This document shows positions 43,292 to 51,656 of a DNA stretch of 64,000 nt, one piece after another. This stretch comes from Pseudomonas chlororaphis subsp. chlororaphis (GTDB taxonomy: Bacteria > Pseudomonadota > Gammaproteobacteria > Pseudomonadales > Pseudomonadaceae): assembly GCF_003945765.1 (NCBI RefSeq), contig NZ_CP027712.1, positions 3,782,001 through 3,846,000 on the forward strand, read 5' to 3'. The notes beneath the pieces were generated by a model. That model did not search any database, was not told where the DNA came from, and saw only the letters and a program-made list of their open reading frames with translations. The position numbers were made by a program, and so were the translations under genes. The number at the start of each line of letters is the position of its first letter. Within the stretch, counting starts at the first letter, position 1.

Positions 43292-44614
43292 ATGAACGAT
43301 TCAGACGCTTCCAATCCAGATTTCTCCGCCCAACGCCGTCGCGTGCTGCTGGGCATGGGCGCCGCCGGTGTGGCTCTGGCCGGCAGCAGCCTGAGCTGCC
43401 CGGCGCTAGCAGCCCAGACCGGGAAAGCCGCCGCCCAGGTCACGCAAGCACCGAGCAGCGACCAGACCCAGGACCGCCACGACTTCCATGGCCAGCACCA
43501 AAGCGGCATCGTCACCCCGCGTCCGGCGGCCGGCATGTTGGTGGCGTTCGACGTGCTGGCCAGCGACCGCGAAGACCTGGAGCGGCTGCTGCGTACCCTC
43601 GACCAGCGCATCCGCTTCCTGATGACCGGCGGCCCGGTGCGTCAAGTCGATCCGAAACTGCCGCCGCTGGACTCGGGCATCCTCGGCCCGGTGGTGACCC
43701 CGGACAACCTGACCATCACCGTCTCGGTGGGCGCCTCGCTGTTCGACGAGCGCTTCGGCCTGGCCGCGGCCAAGCCAAAGCGCCTGATACGCATGGTCGG
43801 CTTCCCCAACGATGCGCTGGAGCCCGACTGCTGCCACGGCGACCTGAGCCTGCAGTTCTGCGCCAACACCGCCGACACCAATATCCACGCCCTGCGCGAC
43901 ATCGTGAAAAACCTCCCGGACCTGCTGCTGGTGCGCTGGAAGCAGGAAGGCAGCGTGCCGCCCCAGGCCCCGGCGCGTCCTGGCGAGCCGGCGCAGAGCG
44001 CGCGCAACTTCCTCGGTTTTCGCGACGGCTCGGCCAACCCCGACTCCAACGACCGCAAGGCCATGGAGCGGATCGTCTGGGTCCAGCCAGACGGCGACGA
44101 ACCGGCCTGGACCGCCCACGGCAGCTATCAGGCGGTGCGCATCATCCGCAACTTCGTCGAACGCTGGGACCGCACGCCCTTGCAGGAACAGCAAAGCATC
44201 ATCGGCCGGGTCAAGGCCTCGGGCGCGCCCATGGACGGCCAGCAGGAACACCAGGTGCCGGACTACCGCAAGGACCCGCACGGCCAGCTGACCAGGCTCG
44301 ACGCCCACATCCGCCTGGCCAACCCGCGCACCGCCGAGACCCAGCGCAATCTGATCCTGCGCCGGCCGTTCAACTACTCCAACGGGGTGAACAAGAACGG
44401 CCAGCTGGACATGGGCCTGTTGTTCATCTGCTACCAGGCCGACCTGGAGCAAGGCTTCATCGCGGTGCAGACCCGCCTCAACGGCGAGCCCCTGGAGGAA
44501 TACCTCAAGCCGGTGGGCGGCGGTTATTTCTTCACACTGCCCGGCGTCAGCGGCGAGCAGGACTTCCTCGGCCGCACGCTGCTCGAGGCCACCCAAGCGA
44601 AAACCCGTGCCTGA
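43292..44614 (+). CDS. efeB: EfeB, Tat-exported DyP-type heme peroxidase
   Basis: 440 residues. The twin-arginine signal is [20 protein letters not shown]. The dye-decolorising peroxidase motif GXXDG appears as [10 protein letters not shown], and the C-terminal region holds [20 protein letters not shown]. It is expected in the periplasm with heme, oxidising ferrous iron for EfeU or releasing iron from heme. Reported deferrochelatase activity in E. coli is disputed. Confidence 0.9.
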   Translation: MNDSDASNPDFSAQRRRVLLGMGAAGVALAGSSLSCPALAAQTGKAAAQVTQAPSSDQTQDRHDFHGQHQSGIVTPRPAAGMLVAFDVLASDREDLERLLRTLDQRIRFLMTGGPVRQVDPKLPPLDSGILGPVVTPDNLTITVSVGASLFDERFGLAAAKPKRLIRMVGFPNDALEPDCCHGDLSLQFCANTADTNIHALRDIVKNLPDLLLVRWKQEGSVPPQAPARPGEPAQSARNFLGFRDGSANPDSNDRKAMERIVWVQPDGDEPAWTAHGSYQAVRIIRNFVERWDRTPLQEQQSIIGRVKASGAPMDGQQEHQVPDYRKDPHGQLTRLDAHIRLANPRTAETQRNLILRRPFNYSNGVNKNGQLDMGLLFICYQADLEQGFIAVQTRLNGEPLEEYLKPVGGGYFFTLPGVSGEQDFLGRTLLEATQAKTRA

Positions 44615-44644
44615 CCACCCTCCATCCCCCCACGGAAACGTCCC

Positions 44645-45469
44645 ATGAAAAAGTCGCCCCTCGCTGTGTTGCTGACCCTTGGCCTGCTGCATGTTCCGCT
44701 GTCGGCGGTTGCTGCCACCTCGCCGCTGGAGCTGGTGGGGCCGATTTCCGACTACAAGATCTACGTCACCGAGCAGCTCGACGAGCTGGCGAGCCACACC
44801 CAGGCCTTTACCGACGCGGTGAAGAAAGGTGATTTGGCTACGGCTAAAAAACTCTACGCACCGACCCGGGTGTACTACGAGTCGATCGAGCCGATCGCCG
44901 AACTGTTCAGCGACCTCGACGCGGCCATCGACTCGCGGGTCGACGACCACGAACAAGGCGTCGAGACCGAGGACTTCACTGGCTTCCACCGCATCGAGTA
45001 TTCGTTGTTCGCCCAGAACTCCACCCAGGGCCTGGACGCCCTGGCCGACCGCCTGAACAAGGACGTCAAGGACCTGCAGGTCCGCGTCGCCGGCCTGACC
45101 TTCCCACCGGAAAAAGTCGTCGGTGGCGCCGCCGCCCTGCTGGAGGAAGTGGCCGCGACCAAGGTCTCCGGCGAGGAAGACCGCTACAGCCATACCGACC
45201 TCTACGACTTCCAGGGCAACATCGACGGGGCGAAGAAAATCGTCGACCTGTTCCGTGCGCAGATCGAGCAGCAGGACCCGGCCTTCGTCGCCAAGGTCGA
45301 CAAGAACTTCGCCACGGTGAACAAGATCCTGGCCAAGTACAAAACCGCCGACGGCGGCTTCGAGACCTACGACAAGGTCAAGGACAACGACCGCAAGGCG
45401 CTGGTGGGCCCGGTCAATACCCTGGCCGAAGACCTCTCGACCCTGCGCGGCAAGCTGGGGCTGGACTGA
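44645..45469 (+). CDS. Second M75/imelysin periplasmic iron-binding protein (EfeM-like)
   Basis: 274 residues with a Sec signal (SPLAVLLTLGLLHVPLSAVA) and only the M75 domain, with HXXE in GFHRIEYSLF. It lacks the cupredoxin domain of EfeO. This matches EfeM, the short form found in Pseudomonas efe operons. It is about half similar by eye to the EfeO C-terminal domain, so a duplication is likely. It is last in the operon; no clear terminator is seen. Confidence 0.85.
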   Translation: MKKSPLAVLLTLGLLHVPLSAVAATSPLELVGPISDYKIYVTEQLDELASHTQAFTDAVKKGDLATAKKLYAPTRVYYESIEPIAELFSDLDAAIDSRVDDHEQGVETEDFTGFHRIEYSLFAQNSTQGLDALADRLNKDVKDLQVRVAGLTFPPEKVVGGAAALLEEVAATKVSGEEDRYSHTDLYDFQGNIDGAKKIVDLFRAQIEQQDPAFVAKVDKNFATVNKILAKYKTADGGFETYDKVKDNDRKALVGPVNTLAEDLSTLRGKLGLD

Positions 45470-45495
45470 TCTCCGGGTACCCGGCCCGATCTTGC

Positions 45496-45593
45496 GTAGG
45501 AGCGAAGCTTGCTCGCGATAAGTTCGCCAGGACAACGCGGTGAAATTTGACGACCGCCGCTGCGCGGCTATCGCGAGCAAGCTTCGCTCCTAC
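45496..45593. repeat. REP-type inverted pair (GTAGGAGC family)
   Basis: GTAGGAGCGAAGCTTGCTCG and its full reverse complement, 98 bp overall. It lies between the efe operon and the MFS gene. Confidence 0.85.
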
Positions 45594-45736
45594 AGACAAG
45601 CGTCCGGCCGGCGTGCCGATGACTCGCCCCGTCACCTGCCCTGCTGGGCTACCATCACCTGCGCCAATAACCCTGGGCGCGGGCGCGTTTTGTCTATAAC
45701 GTCCCGCGCACTCCCGACTTTCATGGAAGACCCTGC

Positions 45737-46936
45737 ATGTCCACTGCCACGGCCCAACCGCCGCAGACCGCCGCGCCGTTCAAACTGCTGCCGCTGATGC
45801 TCGCCTACATGGCCTGCACCATGTCGATGATGGCCTTCGTCTCGCTGATCGGCCCGATCGTGCGCGTGCTCGGCCTGGCCACCTGGCAGGCCGGCGCGGC
45901 GGTGACCGTCTCCGGGGTGATCTGGATGCTCCTGGCACGCCCCTGGGGCCAGGCCAGCGACCGCTTCGGGCGCCGTCGGGTGCTGCTGCTCGGCACGGCC
46001 GGCTTCACCCTCGCCTACTGGGCGCTGTGCCTGTTCATCGATGTCTCGCTGCACCTGCTGCCGGGCATGTGGCTGGCCTTTATCGGCCTGATGCTCGGGC
46101 GCGGCCTGATCGGGGTGTTCTACGCGGCCATTCCGGTGGGCGGCTTTGCCCTGATCGCCGACAACGTCGAACCCGAGCATCGGGCCCGCGCCATGGCCAC
46201 CCTGGGCGCCGCCAACGCCGTCGGCCTGGTGCTGGGGCCGGCCGTGGCCGCGCTGCTGGCCCGGGTCAGCCTGAGCCTGCCGCTGTACGCCATGGCCGTG
46301 CTGCCGCTGGCGGCGTTCCTGGTGCTGCTGTACAAGCTGCCGCGCCAGGAACTGCACCTCAAGCAGGCGCCGCGCTCGGTACGCCTGAGCGACCCACGGC
46401 TACGCCGGCCCATGGCGGTGGCCTTCGTCGCCATGCTTTGTGTGTCCATCGCGCAGATCACCGTGAGCTTCTACGCCCTCGACCGCCTGGGCCTGGACAG
46501 CGCCGACGCCGCCCAGGCCGCCGGCATCGCCCTGGCCATGGTCGGCGTGGCGCTGATCTGCTCGCAACTGGTGGTGCGCAAACTCGAATGGCCGCCGCTG
46601 CGGATGATCCGCGCCGGCGCGCTGCTGGCCGCCAGCGGTTTTGCCGGCTGCATGCTGGTGGAAAGCGCCTGGGGACTGTGGCTGGGGTTCTTCGTCTCGG
46701 CGGCGGGCATGGGTGCGATCTTCCCGTCCTTCTCCGCCCTGGCGGCCAACGCCGTGGACGCCTCCGAACAAGGCGCCACCGCCGGTTCGATTGGCGCGGC
46801 CCAGGGATTCGGCGTGGTGATCGGCCCGTTGGCCGGCTCGCTGATCTACGCCGTCGAACCGCGCCTGCCCTACCTGATTGCCACGCTGTTGCTGCTGTTG
46901 GTGGCGGTCTGGCCGGCGGCGAAAAGCCCCAGCTGA
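45737..46936 (+). CDS. MFS transporter, drug efflux type
   Basis: 399 residues, about twelve helices. The loop 2-3 motif GQASDRFGRRRVLLLG and the antiporter motif C-like GLVLGPAVAALLA in helix 5 place it among proton-drug antiporters of the DHA1 (Tet/Bcr) type. The substrate is unknown. It follows the iron operon but is separated from it by a REP pair, so co-regulation is uncertain. Confidence 0.83.
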   Translation: MSTATAQPPQTAAPFKLLPLMLAYMACTMSMMAFVSLIGPIVRVLGLATWQAGAAVTVSGVIWMLLARPWGQASDRFGRRRVLLLGTAGFTLAYWALCLFIDVSLHLLPGMWLAFIGLMLGRGLIGVFYAAIPVGGFALIADNVEPEHRARAMATLGAANAVGLVLGPAVAALLARVSLSLPLYAMAVLPLAAFLVLLYKLPRQELHLKQAPRSVRLSDPRLRRPMAVAFVAMLCVSIAQITVSFYALDRLGLDSADAAQAAGIALAMVGVALICSQLVVRKLEWPPLRMIRAGALLAASGFAGCMLVESAWGLWLGFFVSAAGMGAIFPSFSALAANAVDASEQGATAGSIGAAQGFGVVIGPLAGSLIYAVEPRLPYLIATLLLLLVAVWPAAKSPS

Positions 46937-46954
46937 TCCGGCCGCTGATACAGC

Positions 46955-47391
46955 TGTAGCCACTGCCGCAGGCTGCATACGTCCCGAAGAGGCGCGACGA
47001 TCTCGAGACCGATGAAGGCCCTGCGGGCCTTGTCGCAGCCTCGCGGGCTCGGCAGCGGCTACAGGATCGGGGCCTGGCTTCGTGTAGCCGCTGCCGAAGG
47101 CTGCGTACGTCCTGAAGGGGCGCGGTGATCTCGAGACCGATGAAGGCCCTGCGGGCCTTATCGCAGCCTCGCGGGCTCGGCAGCGGCTACAGGATCGGGG
47201 CCTGGCTTCGTGTAGCCGCTGCCGAAGGCTGCGTACGTCCTGAAGGGGCGCGGTGATCTCGAGACCGATGAAGGCCCTGCGGGCCTTATCGCAGCCTCGC
47301 AGGCTCGGCAGCGGCTACAGGATCGGGGCCTGGCTTCGTGTAGCCGCTGCCGCAGGCTGCGATAAGCCCCGCAGGGGCTTCAGGGCCAGCA
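46955..47391. repeat. Tandem array of three 128-bp REP-derived repeats plus partial copy
   Basis: Copies begin at 46955, 47083 and 47211 (exact 128-bp period), with a fourth broken copy at 47339. Each begins TGTAGCCGCTGCCG, ends with the reverse complement CGGCAGCGGCTACA plus an 18-base linker (AGGATCGGGGCCTGGCTTCG region), and holds an inner hairpin AAGGCCCTGCGGGCCTT. Copies 2 and 3 differ by one base, copy 1 by several. The fourth ends in AAGCCCCGCAGGGGCTT. It fills the 490-base gap between the MFS gene and pssA; no gene is visible in it. Confidence 0.9.
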
Positions 47392-47426
47392 AGAACGCCC
47401 CCATCGTGGGTCGTTCGCCGCGGACC

Positions 47427-48770
47427 TCAGAGGATGCGGTAGAGCAACCGCTCGATGCGCACCCGGCTGACCCGGCGCAGGAACTTGCCGACGGCCGCCG
47501 GGTAGTCCACCAGGGTTTCCAGGCGCTGGAAGTGCTCGATGCGCCGGGTGTGGCGGAAGATCGTTTCCAGCTCCTGGCGCCGCGGTTCCAGCAACTCGCC
47601 CTTGGGGTCGTCGAGCAACAAGGCGTTTTCCAGGTCGAGGCGGAAGGCCCGCGGGTTGAGGTTGTTGCCGGTGAGCAAGGTGTAGCGCTGGTCCACCCAC
47701 ATGCCCTTGAGGTGGTAGGTGTTGTCGCCATCGCGCCACAGGTGCAGGTTCAGGCGACCGCTGTCGATGGCCTTCTGATGCCGCTTGGCGAAGCGCCGCA
47801 GGCTGATCTCGTAGAGGTACGGCAGCGCGGCGATGACCTTGAACGGCTCGCTCGGCGGAATGTAGAAGTCGTTGGCGGTCTTGTCGCCGACGATGATGTC
47901 GATCTTCACCCCGCGCGCCAGGGCGCGGTTGATTTCCCGGGTCACCGCCAGCGGCAGGTTGAAGTACGGCGTGCAGATGGTCAGTTGCTGCTGGGCGCTG
48001 GCGATCAGTTCGCAGATGACCCGGCTCAACGGGTTGTTCTTGCCCACCCCGAGCAGCGGGCTGACCGACAACTGGTCCTTGAGCACCCCGCCGGCACTGG
48101 TGTCGTAGGCCGCATGCTTGAGGCGGCTGCGCAGGTCGCCGATATCGTTGCGCAGGCTGCGGGTGGTCGGCAGGTTCGGCAGGTCCAGGCGATGCACCGC
48201 CCGCGACGCCACCAGGCCATGCTGGACCAGGTGCTGCATGGAGTCGGCCAGGTCGCGGTTGTGCAGCAGGTGGTAGCGGTCGAAGCGGTATTTGTCGAAC
48301 TTGTGCAGGTACACGTTGTTCAGGCTGGCGCCGCTGTAGATCACGCAATCGTCGATCACGAAACCCTTCAGGTGCAGCACGCCGAACAGCTCGCGGGTCT
48401 GCACCGGCACGCCGTACACCGGCACTACGCTTTCGTGGGTGCGGGTCATTTCCTGGTACCAGGCCGAGTTGCCCGGCTGCTTGCCGGCGCCGATCAGCCC
48501 GCGCTGGGCGCGCAGCCAGTCGACCACGACCACCACGTCCAGCTCCGGACGCGCGGCCTTGGCGGCGTGCAAGGCATCGAGAACTTCCTGGCCGGCCTCG
48601 TCCTGTTGCAGGTACAGCGCGACGATATAGATGCGCCGGGTGGCCTGGGCGATCTTCTCCAGCAGGCAACGGCGGAATTCGGCGGCGCCATTGAGGATGG
48701 ACAGGTCATCGGTAGCCAGCGGAAAGCTGCGCAATTTGGGCAGCAGGGAACGTTTGAAAAGCGACGGCAT
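47427..48770 (-). CDS. pssA: CDP-diacylglycerol-serine O-phosphatidyltransferase
   Basis: A 447-residue phospholipase D superfamily enzyme, the length of E. coli PssA (451). The first HKD motif is HLKGFVIDD (H133). The second, HLKGMWVDQ followed by GNNLNPRAFRLDLEN, is in the C-terminal half. It makes phosphatidylserine, the precursor of phosphatidylethanolamine, and is peripheral to the membrane. It is monocistronic on this strand; the repeat array follows its 3' end. Confidence 0.92.
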   Translation of the reverse strand: MPSLFKRSLLPKLRSFPLATDDLSILNGAAEFRRCLLEKIAQATRRIYIVALYLQQDEAGQEVLDALHAAKAARPELDVVVVVDWLRAQRGLIGAGKQPGNSAWYQEMTRTHESVVPVYGVPVQTRELFGVLHLKGFVIDDCVIYSGASLNNVYLHKFDKYRFDRYHLLHNRDLADSMQHLVQHGLVASRAVHRLDLPNLPTTRSLRNDIGDLRSRLKHAAYDTSAGGVLKDQLSVSPLLGVGKNNPLSRVICELIASAQQQLTICTPYFNLPLAVTREINRALARGVKIDIIVGDKTANDFYIPPSEPFKVIAALPYLYEISLRRFAKRHQKAIDSGRLNLHLWRDGDNTYHLKGMWVDQRYTLLTGNNLNPRAFRLDLENALLLDDPKGELLEPRRQELETIFRHTRRIEHFQRLETLVDYPAAVGKFLRRVSRVRIERLLYRIL

Positions 48771-48940
48771 AGGGCTCGCAGAAGGTCGAATCCAAAAGAG
48801 CGCAAGAGCTTACACCAAGGTGCCGGCCCGGGTCTTGCGGGGCGCTGTGAAGATTTGTCGCCTGCCCTCTCGCGCCTGCCGCGCAAGCGCGGGTGACGGG
48901 ATGGGCCGCGACAATAAATTCATCGATCGAAAATAACTTA

Positions 48941-48969
48941 TTGACCAAGGAGAACGATCATTCTACTGT
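48941..48969 (+). promoter_or_regulatory. Promoter with embedded palindrome before the TetR gene
   Basis: TTGACC (48941-48946) and TACTGT (48964-48969) are spaced by 17 bp. The spacer holds the near-palindrome AGAACGATCATTCT (48951-48964) centred on GATC. It would place transcription start at or within a base or two of the ATG at 48977, giving a nearly leaderless mRNA. The TetR protein itself is a likely binder. The -10 element is weak. Confidence 0.4.
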
Positions 48970-48976
48970 ACGCCAC

Positions 48977-49555
48977 ATGAACGAAATCACTAGCAACGAC
49001 ACACGCGACATCATTCTGGATGTCACCGAAAAGTTGATCTATAAAAGTGGCATTGCCGCCACGGGCATGGATCTTCTGGTGAAGACCGCCGGCGTCTCCA
49101 GAAAGAGCATCTACCGCTACTTCACCACCAAGGACGAACTGGTGGTGGCCGCCCTGCAACGCCGCGACCTGCGCTGGATGCACTGGTTTCGCAGCGAAGT
49201 GGACAAGGCCCCGACCGCGGCCGCGCGCCTGCTCAACCTGTTCACGGTGCTGGGCGGCTGGTTCGCCTCGGAGGACTTTCGCGGCTGCGCCTTCATCAAT
49301 ACCAGCGGCGAGACCGGCGACCCGCAGGACCCGGTACGGGTGGTGGCCAGGGCGCACAAACAGAAACTGTTCGACTACGTGTTCGAGCTCTGCAAGGAAC
49401 ACGCCTCGGAAAAAACCGGCACCGAAGATCCGGAGGAGCAAGCCAGACAGCTGCTGATCCTGATTGACGGGGCCATTACCGTTGCACTTGTGATGGGTGA
49501 TCGCAGTGCCGCCGATAATGCGCAATGCATGGCGCGAAAGTTATTGGACCTGTAA
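48977..49555 (+). CDS. TetR-family transcriptional repressor
   Basis: 192 residues. The helix-turn-helix is in LIYKSGIAATGMDLLVKTAG then SRKSIYRYFTTKDELVVAAL; the remainder is a ligand-binding domain. The ATG at 48977 fits where homology begins but has no ribosome site close by (AAGGAG at 48947 is 24 nt away), and an overlapping promoter suggests a leaderless start. The next gene (DUF1348) begins 54 bp later on the same strand, so autoregulation with that gene is likely. Confidence 0.83.
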   Translation: MNEITSNDTRDIILDVTEKLIYKSGIAATGMDLLVKTAGVSRKSIYRYFTTKDELVVAALQRRDLRWMHWFRSEVDKAPTAAARLLNLFTVLGGWFASEDFRGCAFINTSGETGDPQDPVRVVARAHKQKLFDYVFELCKEHASEKTGTEDPEEQARQLLILIDGAITVALVMGDRSAADNAQCMARKLLDL

Positions 49556-49609
49556 TCGTTTAAAACAAGTTCGACACTGCTGAACCTCAACTTTCATTGG
49601 AGACTTTAA

Positions 49610-50089
49610 ATGTCATCTAACGCTGAAGTTCGTCCGCCACTTCCCCCTTTCACCCGCGAATCGGCCATTGAAAAGGTCCGCCTGGCCGAAGACGGTTGGA
49701 ACTCCCGCGACCCGCAGCGGGTGTCCCTGGCCTACACCCTGGACACCCAATGGCGAAACCGCGCCGAGTTCGCCCACAACCGCGAAGAAGCCAAGGGATT
49801 CCTGACCCGCAAATGGGCCAAGGAACTGGACTATCGCCTGATCAAGGAACTCTGGGCCTTTACCGACAACCGCATCGCCGTGCGTTACGCCTACGAATGG
49901 CACGACGACTCGGGCAACTGGTTCCGCTCCTACGGCAACGAGAACTGGGAGTTCGACGAGCACGGCCTGATGGCCAACCGCTACGCCTGCATCAACGACA
50001 TGCCGATCAAGGAAAGCGAGCGCAAGTTCCACTGGCCGCTGGGCCGGCGCCCGGATGACCATCCGGGGCTGTCCGACCTGGGCCTGTAA
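49610..50089 (+). CDS. DUF1348 family protein (NTF2/SnoaL-like fold)
   Basis: 159 residues. [40 protein letters not shown] and RFAYEWHDD-like [20 protein letters not shown] are DUF1348 hallmarks. The fold is a cone-shaped NTF2-like barrel; no enzymatic role is established. GGAG lies about 8 nt before the ATG. It forms a pair with the TetR gene, suggesting an inducible, perhaps detoxifying, function. Confidence 0.85.
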   Translation: MSSNAEVRPPLPPFTRESAIEKVRLAEDGWNSRDPQRVSLAYTLDTQWRNRAEFAHNREEAKGFLTRKWAKELDYRLIKELWAFTDNRIAVRYAYEWHDDSGNWFRSYGNENWEFDEHGLMANRYACINDMPIKESERKFHWPLGRRPDDHPGLSDLGL

Positions 50090-50098
50090 CCTTCTTCT

Positions 50099-50191
50099 GT
50101 AGGAGCGGCCGGTCGACGCTCGATTGCGCGCGATGCTGGCGACGCGGTGTGTCCGCTAAACCGCTATCGCGAGCAAGCTTCGCTCCTACAG
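50099..50191. repeat. Hybrid REP-type inverted pair (GTAGGAGC family)
   Basis: The left half TGTAGGAGCGGCCGGTCGAC is a variant resembling the short element at 52915. The right half is the standard ATCGCGAGCAAGCTTCGCTCCTACA. The arms are therefore of different REP subtypes. Confidence 0.75.
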
Positions 50192-50197
50192 TCCACC

Positions 50198-51292
50198 TCA
50201 AGCCGCGGCATCCTCGCGCTTCAGCGCCGCCTTGGCTTCCAGCTCGCGCACCAGTGGCAACACACGCTTGCCGAAGTACTCCACCTCTTCCTGGAAATGC
50301 AGGAACCCCGCCAGCACCAGGTCCACGCCCACGGCCTTCAAGGCGACGATGCGCTCGGCGATCTGCTGCGGCGTGCCGATCAGGTTGGTCTTGAACCCGT
50401 CGTTGTACTGCACCAGGTCCTCGAAAGTGGACTTGGCCCAGTTGCCCTCGCCTTCCGGCGAGGCCTTGCCCGCCTGTTTCGCCGCGTCGCCAAAGGCGTT
50501 CACCGCTTCCGGATCGGCCTGGTCGATGATCTCGGCCAGCACCGCGTGTGCTTCCTCCTCGGTGTCGCGGGCAATCACGAAGGCATTGACCCCGACCTTC
50601 ACCGAATGCTTGTTCGCCGCGGCCTTGGCACGGATGTCGTCAACCTGGGCCTTGATGCCTTCCGGCGTGTTGCCGTTGGTGAAATACCAGTCGGAGACGC
50701 GTGCCGCCATATCCCGCGCGGCGCGGGAGCTGCCGCCCTGGAACACTTCCGGCTGACCCAGCGGCTTGGGCTTGAGGCTGTAGTTGTCGAAGCGATAGAA
50801 GTCGCCACGGAAGCTGAAGTTGTCCTGGCTCCAGATGCCCTTGAGGGAACGGATGAACTCTTCGGAACGCCGATAGCGCTCGTCGTGCTCCAGCCAGTGT
50901 TCGCCGATGGCCTGGAACTCGCCCTTGAACCAGCCGCTGACGATGTTCACCGCGATCCGACCATGGGTCAGCTGGTCGATGGTTGCCAGCTGCTTGGCCG
51001 CCAGCGCCGGTTGCCAGGGGCCGGGCAGGATCGCCGCGATCACCTTGAGCTTGTCGGTGGCGGCCAGCAGCGCATGGCTGAACGCCACGGACTCATGCTG
51101 GAACTCGGCGCCGTAACCGGCGGTGAAACGGATCTGGGTCAGGGCGTACTCGAAACCGGCGGCCTCGGCCAGCTGCGCCAGCTTGCGGTTGTAGTCGATG
51201 CCCCAGTGGGTGCGCTGCTCGATCTTGCTGACCACCAGCCCGCCGCTGACGTTCGGTACCCAGTAGGCAAATTTGACGGCTTGCTGACTCAT
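50198..51292 (-). CDS. sfnG: FMNH2-dependent dimethylsulfone monooxygenase
   Basis: 364 residues, bacterial luciferase-like flavin monooxygenase (FAYWVPNVSGGLVVSKIEQR, TSF-style LPGPWQPALAAKQLATIDQL, GRIAVNIVSGWFKGEF). The length and N-terminus match SfnG, which converts dimethylsulfone to methanesulfinate when sulfate is scarce. The ATG at 51292 has GAGGA upstream. It is divergent from an SfnB-like gene and preceded by a sigma-54 promoter. FMNH2 would be supplied by a reductase elsewhere. Confidence 0.87.
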   Translation of the reverse strand: MSQQAVKFAYWVPNVSGGLVVSKIEQRTHWGIDYNRKLAQLAEAAGFEYALTQIRFTAGYGAEFQHESVAFSHALLAATDKLKVIAAILPGPWQPALAAKQLATIDQLTHGRIAVNIVSGWFKGEFQAIGEHWLEHDERYRRSEEFIRSLKGIWSQDNFSFRGDFYRFDNYSLKPKPLGQPEVFQGGSSRAARDMAARVSDWYFTNGNTPEGIKAQVDDIRAKAAANKHSVKVGVNAFVIARDTEEEAHAVLAEIIDQADPEAVNAFGDAAKQAGKASPEGEGNWAKSTFEDLVQYNDGFKTNLIGTPQQIAERIVALKAVGVDLVLAGFLHFQEEVEYFGKRVLPLVRELEAKAALKREDAAA

Positions 51293-51330
51293 TGGCGTGT
51301 CCTCGCGACTGAAGTGTCCGGGGAACAGAG

Positions 51331-51345
51331 CAGCAACCGTGCCAG
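51331..51345 (-). promoter_or_regulatory. Sigma-54 promoter of sfnG
   Basis: Read on the minus strand, TGGCACGGTTGCTGC has the -24 GG and -12 GC separated by ten bases, and matches TGGCACG-N4-TTGC closely. The distance to the ATG (51292) is about 40 bp. SfnR, an enhancer-binding protein of sulfone use in Pseudomonas, is the expected activator. Confidence 0.7.
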
Positions 51346-51371
51346 CCACAAGGCGCCAGGCACCAGAGGCC

Positions 51372-51476
51372 CTGTAGCCGCTGCCGCAGGCTGCGCAAAG
51401 GCCCGAAGGGCCTTCCTGCGTCGGCAAAGGCGGCGTCTGCTGCGCAGCCGATCGCAGCCTGCGGCAGCGGCTACAG
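51372..51476. repeat. REP-type inverted pair (TGTAGCCGCTGCCG family)
   Basis: CTGTAGCCGCTGCCGCAGGC and its reverse complement enclose a GGCCCGAAGGGCC hairpin. It sits between the two sigma-54 promoters of the divergent sulfur genes. Confidence 0.85.
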
Positions 51477-51590
51477 GTAGACCGTCGAACCCGCCTGAAC
51501 AGGTCGATTTGTTGATGCGCTGTTGGCTGGGCAACAGTTACCGACCAACCGCCCTGCGCCCGGCCCGCTGATTACGGCCACCCGCCTCCC

Positions 51591-51604
51591 GGCACGGACC
51601 GTGC
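51591..51604 (+). promoter_or_regulatory. Sigma-54 promoter of the sfnB-like gene
   Basis: GGCACGGACCGTGC has GG-N10-GC spacing; the -24 half matches well (GGCACG), the -12 half is GTGCA instead of TTGCA. It lies about 53 bp upstream of the ATG at 51657. Confidence 0.6.
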
Positions 51605-51656
51605 AATCCCCTCCGCGCAACCCACGCTTTCACTGCCGACTCAAGGAGCTGTGCCC

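Noticed and set aside
45471..45486. CCGGGTACCCGG as terminator of the efe operon
   Set aside because: It is a self-palindrome without a loop and has no T-tract.
46955..47391. CRISPR array
   Set aside because: The repeat unit is 128 bp, contiguous, with no unique spacers; inner inverted repeats show REP origin.
47253..48896. 547-codon plus-strand frame over pssA
   Set aside because: Shadow of the PssA coding strand; no start signal and runs through the repeat array.
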